Shown one piece after another: positions 50,008 through 59,434 of a stretch of DNA of 64,000 nucleotides (the stretch's first letter is position 1; each line of letters starts with the position of its first letter). Made by a program: the position numbers and the translations under genes. This DNA is from Linepithema humile (Eukaryota; Arthropoda; Insecta; Hymenoptera; Formicidae): contig NC_090132.1 of the NCBI RefSeq assembly GCF_040581485.1, positions 26,361,911 to 26,425,910 of the forward strand. The letters are read 5' to 3'. Under the pieces are notes generated by a model. The model saw only the letters and a list, made by a program, of their open reading frames with translations, did no database searches and had not been told where the DNA came from.

Positions 50008-53000
50008 CGATTTCTCAGTAGAATATTTAAAACTACTCGTCTGCTCTCAACAACTTAGATCGTAATAAAGATTGAAAAGTTTTGTTTAATAAACAATATT
50101 TTTAAAAAAACATGTTTATCATAATATTAAATTGAGCAGAAAGTGAAACTAAAATGTTTAAAATCATTACAATTCGCATTATACTCTTATGTATGGCTAT
50201 GTAATGTAAGGCACGATAGAGCGCTTATGCGATATATATAAACACATCCGCCGATATGAAGACGCTTGATAATATCCAGCTTGGATATTGAAAAAACGAA
50301 AATTTCGCCTTACGCTACATGCAAAATTACTCGGGTCGCGCGACGATCGGGTGACTAGCAACCAGGAATAAAGGGAGTGTTCTTAGGTTTCTGCACGAGT
50401 AGGAGACCGACTCGCGCCGGCTCTACCGTCTGAGAAACATTATGGCAGTATGTGGGAAGAGGGTTCACTTAAACTTGGGCCCTATGTTCTCCCAATTATT
50501 AATGGCCTTCATGTTAACCTGTTCTATCCGCCACTTTTGAGTGGGCGACGATTTATTGCACGCGGTCACGAACACTTTCTTGCCGCCCGGATCGACGTCC
50601 AAGCACCTCGACGAGTAGCCGTGTTGCAGCCACTGCTTCTCGACGTCGTAACGCCACAGCTGATTGCCCTGTTTACCGTGGCAAGGATACAAGCTCACCG
50701 GTGCCTTCTCCTCGCCTCTGGACACATCCAGGCAATCAGTGCGATCCTTCGGCCTGATGTCTTTGTGCCAGGTCAGCCGAAACTCCTGCTCACCCGACAC
50801 CTTCGGATCGTCCTTCATGCAAGTGTCCACCACGATCAGCTCGTCCCTCTTGCGCTTCTTGGAGTCCAAGCACAGCTCGGTCGCGGCCATGTTCCGGATC
50901 TCGCCGTAGGCGAAGTCGTCCGGCTCGATGGGCGGATAAATCTCAATGAGGTCAAAGGCTATGTTCTTTATAAACCAGTTGAACGATTTGCAGCGCAATC
51001 TCGCTCGCAAAGTCTTCTGCTCCGACAGATCGCCCGGATCCAACGTCCGCAGGTGCGGCCGTCTCTTGTAGATGTACTCCGCGTACTCGTCCATCCACAC
51101 CTCGGCGACCCTCTTGTAATTCTTCCCCAGGAAGTCGCCGCGGCCGGGATTGGGAAACGGCGGGAACTTGCGATAGATGTGGCCGACTCTGGAGCACGGC
51201 GCATCGTACATTTGTCCGCCGCACTGCCAGATCTTGAAGGATAACTCGTACTGCTCGCCGCCCCATATGTCCAAGCCTGGATCGTAACCGCCCAATTCCC
51301 AGAAGAACTTGGCGCTGATGGCGAACAGACCGCCAGCCATAATGGGACTCTTGAACGGCTCCGAGGGTCTCTTCAAGTCCTCCGGTAGCAGCGGCAGCCT
51401 CTTGTAGTACAATTCCCAATCAAACGCTCCTCGAGCGCCTTCATCTTGTGCTCTGTACTCGAAGGTCTCGTAAGCTATCACATCGATGAACGGACAAACG
51501 CAGGTTCTGTAATCCAGCGCGATCGGCTCTAGCAACGGCGGCAGCCAATTCACATTAGCCTCGCTGTGCGAGTCCAAGAACACGAGGACCTTCGCTCTGG
51601 CCCTCTTCGCGCCCGCTAATCGGCCCCTAATTAATCCTGAACGTTTTGGTAATCGCACGATCGATACCTTTGGCAAGTGCTGAGCAACATAGTCGTCTAG
51701 CTTCTTCTTCAATTCCACTTTCGTGCTGGCATCGTCGACCAATATGATCTCCTCCAGGAGAAAAGGCGGCGAGCGATTGATCACGCTCAAGCAAGTTCGC
51801 AGCAGCGTGCTGAAATGCTCGTTGTGGAAAGACACTATCACAGAAACAGGATCTAGATTTCTCAAATATTTCTTCTTTTTACAATCTGGATGGCGGATAT
51901 CAGGCACTGAACGATTCATCGAGATCTCATCGCTGAGAGCAGCATTGAATCCGTTTACTTGATACAACTTTTCTTTCCGTGCATCGAGAGATGGAGAAAG
52001 GAAGGCTGGCTTTCCTTGTTCTCCCATTCCAGTTCGTTTGTTCTCTTCCTCGATCTTCTTGTAGTCATGCCAATCAATTTTGTCATTTAAATCCTGCAAA
52101 ATATATTGAAATTAGTGATCACGAGTAAAATAATGATTTCTTTTTTGTAATCAGACTTATTTTCATTAAATAAATATATTTATAGAGGAAAAACTTTTCG
52201 AGGAGTAATGTTTAATCCCCTTTTTATATCAAAAAGTTTATTATTGTCAAAAGGCTATCCACGTGGATTACATCCAGTGGATTACAAGAATTAAAAATCG
52301 ACAAGTAACATCTTTGCAACCGTGAAGAAAGCTTGAAACAAACTTGGATGCGTAGTCACATTTCATACATTCCTAGCGGTTTGGAATGCAAAATAAACCG
52401 GAATGTGATTAAAACTTGTTTGCTGTTATTATGCGTCCAAGGAAAGTAGGTTTGCGAGATGGAAATACAGATGCGAAATGCATTGTAATTAACATAATAT
52501 CGACGTGTACGAATTTCGACATCGGGATTTCATCATGAAACATTAAAATTCATAACCAGCTTCAACTGTCATTCGTACCTGATTCAGACGTTCGTCGTTC
52601 TCTCTATTGTTGTCCCCGGGATTTCTCTGACCGACGGCAACAGCTGCCGAAGCGTCGAAAGACGTCAATATTTGACGGTTAGGCGGCGTCCGCATGTAAC
52701 GAAACACCACGACGGTCAGGAACACCGTAAAGGCCGCCAGAAAGAAGAACTTGATCAAACTGATCACGTTTCGCCTCATCTTCGCGAGTAGATCATGTCG
52801 CGAGATCAACCCGGCCTCACGAGAACTTAACCTCAATTCGCACCTTTCGTCGCGTACGCGGCGGACGAGGAATGACCTTACGGTGTGACAACGTCATTTG
52901 TCATCGCTGCTGCACGACGGTCGGAAATTTTCAACGACATGTATGTCGATTATCAGTCTTGACGATACACCTGATAAAAAATTACCATGACACACAACAA

Positions 53001-55436
53001 GCAGAACGACGCGCGCAACTGCCACGCGATAACTGAAGTGTTTCGGACGTTTCGGTCATCGGATCGAGGTGGAACCCCTCTTTCGCTTAGAAAACTCGTT
53101 CTCCATCGGTTCTATTCATGCGACCGTGTTTGCGTTTTTGCATTTGTACAGGCTTAACGGGTTTCACCGAGTAACATTAATCTTCATTGATAAAGATCTC
53201 AAAGATAAAAACATCAGTTTTAAGAAAATAATTGAATGGAGTGCACTTATTTGATGTAAGGCACATTTAGTTTCTCTTTTTTTTATCCATCAGAAAATAA
53301 AGAAACATTTAAGGAATGAAATTCTTTGAAAAGATTCCTTCACTTTTTAACTTTTTCTAATATAAACTTTAGTAAAAGTTGTAGAAAAAAGAGAAACTAA
53401 ATGTATCTTGCATCAGATAACAGTTTTATACAATCATTTCCTTAAAAAAAAATCACTTCCTTTTACTTTTTAACTTTCTCTCATACGTGAGAAATAATAA
53501 GAATTGTTTGATAATTAAGAATTTCTGATTTTATGGTAAAAAATACATATAAAGCGATTGTAAGACAATGCGAAGACAATATGTATATGAAAAAGACAGT
53601 TATTACTTCTGTCTTTCAAAAAGAGATCAGCTACAGGTGTTACAAATAATATAACAAGCTAGTTGCTATTCAGGTTGCATATAGTTTGCGTGATGTAATT
53701 ATATAGCTGAAACCGGTTGAAAGGCAACTTGAAATTAGTTCAAGTAGCGCAATGATAATTGATGCTATAATTTCAATAACAAAATACAGCAAGCAATATG
53801 CAGCTGTGAATATCGAGTTAAAAAAAAGAAAATTTTGATATTTTCTTATTATTAAATTATTTAAGCTATTCCCTCATACTAATATTTGTTACTCTTGCTG
53901 ATTTGCAGCCGCACAGGCAGCGGAAACGATTTTTATCCTTTCAACTATATCAACGAGCAGTATAGAGGAAGTGGCGAAAGCTGCGCCGACGGGTATCAAA
54001 TGGTTCCAGCTCTATATTTATACTGATAGAAATGTTACCTTAAATTTAATAAAACGTGCCGAACATGCTGATTTCAAAGCGCTGGTTCTTACTATTGATG
54101 CACCGTTGTTTGGCGATAGACGTGCGGATTTGAGAAATAAATTCGCATTGCCAAGTCATTTGAGGTGTGCCGTTCATTAAATACATGTTTCATATAAAAA
54201 GAATTGCATGCAAATAAATGCCATTAGGCATTGCCTAAGCATGCCTAAATATAAGAAAAAAATGCATAATTATACATAGATAAATAAGAGAAGTTAGTGA
54301 AACATTATCTCTAAAGAGTACAGATAAGATAACAAACCATATCTGTAAGTTTTGTACGTACAAATCTAGAAAGGAATTATATTCAATTTTTGATTCTCTC
54401 CAAAATTTTAAAACGTTAATACTCTTCATTATATACTTTAGAGTTAAATAAAATTTTTTTGTGCACCGTAAATGATGTAAAACGTTTTCTGTTTTAGATT
54501 CGCAAATTTCGAAGGAGATTTAGCGCAACGAATAAATTCCGCAAAGACCGGCTCCGGCCTTAATGAATACGTTACCGCATTGTTTGACGCATCCATCTGC
54601 TGGGATGACGTGAAGTGGCTTAAAAAGTATTGATGTCGCTTGTAAAATTTTCTTATCTTGACATTTAAAGTGTTAAGTTCTTTTATCGCGAATCTAGCAC
54701 GGCGAAGCAAATCGAAAGTATTTGGGTCAACTTGTTGCAGAAACACAACACTGCCAATAATTCTTAAAGGAATTCTGACTGCAGAAGACGCACATTTAGC
54801 TGTGAAAAATGGTGTTGATGGTATTATTGTCTCAAATCATGGTGCACGTCAAATAGACGGCGTTCCAGCAACGGTTCATATTTTATTTTAAAAGTTTTGG
54901 GAAATCTGAAAGGATGTAATATAAAAATACAACATACGTGAGCGCATTGGCGTTACGATTAAAATGATTATACTTGCAGATCGAAGTTTTGCCAGAAATA
55001 AGCAAAGCCGTAGGAAATAAAATTGAAATTTATATGGACGGTGGAGTGAGGCAAGGCATCGATGTATTCAAAGCTCTGGCACTGGGTGCAAAAATGGTAC
55101 ATATTTGTCAAATAAACCGCATTTAAACAGTTTCGTATAATTTGTAGATCCATTAATCAATCATGCCTTTTTTCAGGTATTTTTTGGTAGGCCGATGCTG
55201 TGGGGTTTGGCATACGGTGGCGAGAAAGGTGCCAATAAGATTCTTGAACTTATGAGAAGAGAGATCGACTTAGCATTTGCATTAACTGGCAAGTTAAAGC
55301 ATAACCATCGACTCAAAAAAGTAGCTTATTAAATTTAATCAAATTTTAAAAATAAATATTTCTTTTAGGCTGCGCATCCGTAAAAGATGTCACACGAGAT
55401 ATGGTGATTCACGCATCATACTATAGTCATCTGTGA
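48181..55436 (+). CDS. HAO1: Peroxisomal 2-hydroxyacid (glycolate) oxidase, HAO1-like
   Basis: Eight exons sum to 1101 nt (366 residues plus stop): 48181-48314, 48979-49130, 53909-54164, 54498-54626, 54741-54873, 54980-55096, 55177-55288 and 55369-55436. It is an FMN-dependent TIM-barrel enzyme that oxidises short 2-hydroxyacids such as glycolate to the 2-oxoacid, releasing hydrogen peroxide. Visible motifs are DYYKSGAGEE (substrate Tyr near residue 26), PLGVAPTAMQRMAHPDGE, LYIYTDR (Tyr near 131), VLTIDAPLFGDRRAD, LPIILKGI, SNHGARQIDGVPAT (catalytic His257 and Arg260), and MDGGVRQG then FFGRP for FMN phosphate. The last three residues are SHL, a type 1 peroxisomal targeting signal. The length matches the family (human 370). 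Intron 2 (4.8 kb) contains a complete gene on the other strand, and intron 7 is of the GC-AG class. Confidence 0.95.
48517..48957. mobile_element. Inverted-repeat element in HAO1 intron 1
   Basis: The left arm (about 48517-48658), starting AATTCAAAGGAATAAATAAG, is matched in reverse complement by the right arm (about 48834-48955). Both arms share CTAGTGTATTCA, CAATAAATAAAATATTAAC and other blocks. The right arm ends about 20 bases before the acceptor of HAO1 exon 2, so it forms part of the branch-site region. The right arm alone carries CCTGATAACAGGTCGAAA. No transposase is present. Confidence 0.7.
49934..50003. repeat. Long TA dinucleotide microsatellite
   Basis: About 35 uninterrupted TA units in HAO1 intron 2, between HAO1 exon 2 and the 3' end of the nested GalNAc-transferase. 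It is likely to be length-polymorphic and difficult to assemble. Confidence 0.9.
50465..52836 (-). CDS. Polypeptide N-acetylgalactosaminyltransferase, GALNT10/Pgant6-like
   Basis: Two coding exons, 52579-52836 (86 codons) and 50465-52093 (543 codons with stop), give 628 residues. It is a type II Golgi protein: a short cytosolic tail and a signal anchor near residues 26-48 (ISLIKFFFLAAFTVFLTVVV), a stem, then the catalytic domain with VSVIVSFHNE, ILVDDAS, the metal-binding FLDSH (residues 258-262) and MAGGLFAISAKFFWELGGYD with WGGEQYELSF. A C-terminal ricin-type lectin domain follows (GNQLWRYD, SRCLDVDPGGKK, TQKWRIEQ). It starts mucin-type O-glycosylation by moving GalNAc from UDP-GalNAc to Ser/Thr. 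Blocks such as GFDWELYYKR-type GAFDWELYYKR and WMDEYAEYIYKRRP favour the GALNT10/Pgant6 group. The start could also be the Met at residue 20 (52779). The whole gene lies inside HAO1 intron 2, antisense to it; the large coding exon is much GC-richer than the host intron. Confidence 0.95.
53252..53415. mobile_element. MITE with about 31-bp terminal inverted repeats in HAO1 intron 2
   Basis: The left end TGATGTAAGGCACATTTAG continues into TTTCTCTTTTTT; the right end (53385-53415) is the reverse complement with three mismatches, ending ATCTTGCATCA. The element is 164 bp with an AT-rich centre and no open frame. It lies between the 5' end of the GalNAc-transferase gene and HAO1 exon 3. No clear target duplication. 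Confidence 0.7.
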
Positions 55437-57291
55437 AAATAAATTTCTCTTAAGATATAGTTCAAAGATGTTTCAAATTTTAATTTGTAAATTTGTGTTT
55501 TTGAATATAGAAATATATTTTATGTATTGCCATATATATTAGTCAAACAAGAAAGTCCGATTTACATCAAGCATAACACATGTATGAAAAATAAAATTGC
55601 AATGCAAATTAAAATGCGATCGAAAGGAATAATAGAACTGTTAAAATTGTTGACACGGATATTCCACGCCAGCGTTAAGTAACAATAAATTAAATCGAAA
55701 AGGCTCAATGATTATAAAATTAGAATTTATAGAGAAGTTAATATACGAGTCGACACAAAATGGAAATTTATTAAAAACGCATATAATAAAAATAATAAAT
55801 TAATTTCAATGTTTCAGTGATAGTCTATTGTTCACATTGATTCGAAATGATCTAAATACAAATCGAACCGTCCTGTAATTTATGTATTATAGTTGTTTTC
55901 ACTTTCGAAAACGATTTTTCATCTTTCGCTGACTCAATTGTGATCAAGTTCGGATAATTATCGAACTTTTTCTTAATTTATTTGAAGTCAAAAGTTGTAA
56001 TTGTCTCTACAACTAATTAAAATTTCTCTTCAAAATGTTGTTCTTTTCACACGTCTATTTGTTTTTAAATATTTTATAATGTTATTTATATTGAACAATG
56101 GTAACAATATACAAAATTGTACAATACAAAAAATTGTACAATATACAAAATAGAAATTAAGAAACCGATATGCAAAGTAGATAGATTATAATTTTTCTCG
56201 AAGTGAATGATGTCCGTGAACAATGTTATTATCTTTTTGGCAATGTAGATCTGTATAATGATTGCTGGTAATTATCTACAACGTTTTGACGTTACATGTC
56301 GACATTTAGAATATCAAATTTTATTTTTCGTGGCATAAAGAGAAAAATATTCATTCTGTTTGCATCAATTCAACATAAATCAATGAACAATAGCCTAATA
56401 TTCAATTAGATATTGTTATATTATCATAATATAGCCAAATTGATTGTAATTAGTAAGGAAAACGAGAGGAGTGATAACTTTATATTACTAAATCTTTTAA
56501 AAATTTATATGCTTTGAATAAAAATTCTTGAATTCTTGTTTAGGGAAAACTACTTTGGATCATCTTATTTTAATAAATGCCTAACAGAAACATTAAATAG
56601 GCACGACGAGCAAGATAAATATAATGAGTTAATGAAGAAGCTCCATAATTTATAATCAAATTTTCATAGTTTATCATTTTTCTTGATATATTTTATTCTT
56701 TTCCACACTCATCACATACGATATAAGTTAATATTTAATAATAATAATCTTCTATGGGGATCGTTTCAAATTATTACTTCAAATATGTACTTCAAAGTAT
56801 ATAATAGTCTCTTATTAAGTTGTTATTGAATCCTCAAGACATAATATAATTATTTAATTATAAGGCGTCGAATCGCTATATTGATGTTTTTGATTATTTT
56901 CTAATTAAAAATTTTGCTTTGAAAGAATATAATAAAAAGAAATATTAAATTCAGAAATTATTCATTATTTTTCAAAATTAATGAATAGTGGCCACACAAA
57001 TTGATATTAGGTCTTAAGAATTTTTTTAGCAAAATATCACGTTATAAAAATTAAATATTACATTCTAAAAGATATCGACACAATACAAGATATAACGCAA
57101 TATAATATAATATAATGACGTAAAATTATATGATCGAATAATGTTTGTATAGAAGTATTATACCAATGTATCATTTTGACAGGGCCAAAATTTTACAAAC
57201 ATAATGGATTTTATTGGCATAATGGACAACATATGGGCTGCAAAAAGCGGTTCATTGCTTTTATTATATAAATATTTATAGATCAATCATA
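55437..57291. other. HAO1 3' UTR and intergenic AT-rich DNA
   Basis: No coding exon recognised. AATAAA occurs immediately after the HAO1 stop and further downstream. The sequence is uniformly AT-rich with short TTGTACAA-type palindromes near 56115-56150. Confidence 0.6.
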
Positions 57292-57996
57292 TCATGCACT
57301 AATGGATTTAGCTTTTAAATCATAAATCAATCTCAATAAATCATTACGCTTTTGTGGGACCATTTTTGTAACTACACTACAATCACAATCGGTTATCTTA
57401 GAAGCCCTTAGAACATATCTGGATATTACATCGGCCAAACACAAGACAAATAAACCACAATCATAGCTATTATTTTGTTGAGGACAATTCATTTCAGTAT
57501 ATCTTGCCTCTTGTTTACCAAGAAAATATCTTATTATGTTTTGCGCAAATTTTTTCGCAATAGAACTGTTAATATTGCATGAGGAATCAAAATGATAACA
57601 CATTTCTTCTGTACGAGAATATATCAGTAAGCTCCAATGTGAGCCACCTGCCTCAATGCTATCACAGTCGTTTAGAGGGAAGAACAAGAAGTCATAACTT
57701 TTTGCATCAATAGGATCAAGAAATATATGATATTGTGAAAAATCCTGCATCTTTAACAACTGAGCCACACCAGGACCTATAAATAATAACTGACTTTTAC
57801 CATTTTTCTTATATTGTTGGTCTAAATATTCAAAATAAAATCCTATTATGATGTCGTTAAGCCAGTCATTTTTCTTCAACAAGGAGACATCTGATGATCT
57901 AAGTAGATAATCATGATAACTCAATACAACATCATCTGAACTTGTTGAATGTGCACCATCAGGTAACTGTCTCGAATATTCAGGCAAAATCGGCAT
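57292..57996 (-). CDS. SENP8: Sentrin-specific protease 8 / NEDP1 (NEDD8-specific cysteine protease)
   Basis: A single coding exon of 234 residues; the human protein is 212. It belongs to the C48 (ULP1) family, which processes the NEDD8 precursor and removes NEDD8 from non-cullin proteins. Conserved blocks: VVLSYHDYLLRSSDVSLL, WLNDIIIGFYFEYL, AGGSHWSLLIYS with catalytic His120, HFDSS with Asp137, PQQNNSYDCGLFVLC with the oxyanion Gln near 173-174 and nucleophile Cys180. All are intact. The start chosen is ATG at 57996 (MPILPEYSRQLPDG), because an acceptor (GATTTCAG) lies just upstream and the more upstream frame has no ATG. A 5' non-coding exon probably ends at a GTAAG donor near 58098. The N-terminal 20 residues before VVLSYHDY are longer than in the human protein. 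Confidence 0.95.
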   Translation of the reverse strand: MPILPEYSRQLPDGAHSTSSDDVVLSYHDYLLRSSDVSLLKKNDWLNDIIIGFYFEYLDQQYKKNGKSQLLFIGPGVAQLLKMQDFSQYHIFLDPIDAKSYDFLFFPLNDCDSIEAGGSHWSLLIYSRTEEMCYHFDSSCNINSSIAKKFAQNIIRYFLGKQEARYTEMNCPQQNNSYDCGLFVLCLADVISRYVLRASKITDCDCSVVTKMVPQKRNDLLRLIYDLKAKSISA

Positions 57997-59434
57997 ACTG
58001 AATATCACTGAAATCAAAGATTTTCGTGTAAAAAATATAATTATATAAAAAATAACTTTGTATTAAATATTTATTTTCTTGTAAAATAAAGAAACTTACA
58101 TTGACAATCAAGATGAGTAAAATTTCAAAGCAACAGAAAAAGTCATGTATCAATATTTGTTTGTTTTTCCTTCTGGGCACTTTTATAATACAATACCACT
58201 CTTATCTCGCTAACTTTTCTTCCTTGAAATCTTCTATTTTATTCCTTACATTTTTTTATCATTGAATATTACATATTAATGTCATAATGGCATTTTTAAA
58301 CTCCATTTGTATTCAATGTTATTGATGAACTTATGACCTAAACATTCAGGTTGCACGGTTATTGACAGTTGTTCACGAAGAGGTTATAACACTCATTTTG
58401 TGAGTTTTAGAACGCAAGATTGTTCTCGTATAATTCTGGTTTGTAAAACTTATAAAAAAGTATTACAATTTTTATGAACTACATATTGTATTTAAATATC
58501 TGCTTGTATTATGACTGTTGAATAAACAAATTTAAAACTATATTTTCATTGATTATAATATTTAATATTTAAAAAGATCCTTTACGATTTATGTTTTATA
58601 ATGATAAACTGCATATTATTTTACTGCATATAAATAGTTATAATTTGAATATTTGTGGTATTTTACATAATTAAAAGTGGACTAGTTCAATGGTATAAGA
58701 TGTACAATTTATTAAAGATACAAGTTTCTTTGTTATGAAAAAATATATATACATATCATCTATTTATACATATATATTATATTAAATCTCTATATTTAAA
58801 TATTTTTAAAGAAATGTTCAACATGTAATCACTTCCATATAAAAATAATACTTTCTATTACAAATATATACAAATTCTGTTTTCTTTATATAATAAAAAA
58901 ATCATATGTAATTTTCTTGGAATAAACATGAATCATAAAATAAATTTTTTTTGCCATTGCTAACGTTCGATGAGTTAACTAATGTACTTTTTACGTAGGT
59001 ACATCTCTACGTAAATGAAGAATTGTAAAATGTTACTGTTATATTTTTGCTGAATAATGATAAGTATAATAAAATAGTAAAAAGTACTAAGTAATATTAT
59101 ACTTATATATCTGCATACAAAAGTTAAGAGTATCAATCAGGAAGTATTAGAGATATTATCTTAAAGAAATATAACCATTTGGTTTATCTTATAGATAATG
59201 CTTTACTAGCATTTTATTTCATACATAATGAGTCTGTAATATTGCTTATACTTTTTACTATTTGGTATGGTACATAATAAATGTCAATTTACAAAAATAT
59301 CGACCAATATCTCTGTGATCGATCCGTACTGATTTTGTGCAAATTGTTAAAGCCTTTAAAATCAAAAAAATATAATGCTACGCAATATATAAAATATAAA
59401 AATATAATTTATAAAGATATATCCAACACTCTGT
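57997..59434. other. SENP8 leader and FBXO21 downstream region
   Basis: Contains the probable SENP8 5' non-coding exon (near 58099-58200) and AT-rich DNA after the FBXO21 stop. A relic of the FBXO21 C-terminal coding sequence is visible at about 59224-59345 and is listed separately. The remainder is very AT-rich and featureless. Confidence 0.6.
59224..59345 (-). pseudogene. Relic of the FBXO21 C-terminal tail
   Basis: On the minus strand about 90 bases after the FBXO21 stop, one frame reads RIDHRDIGRYFCKLT, and about ten bases later another frame reads TIPNSKKYKQYYRLIM. Together these follow the family pattern HPDVGRYFSEFTG then HYIPN and a charged segment. The pieces are in different frames and are cut off from the gene by an in-frame TGA, so they are not expected to be translated. 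Confidence 0.55.

Noticed and set aside
50450..51244. 264-codon plus-strand frame opposite the GalNAc-transferase
   Set aside because: It is antisense to the conserved lectin and catalytic coding exon; its composition is what a GC-rich antisense frame gives.
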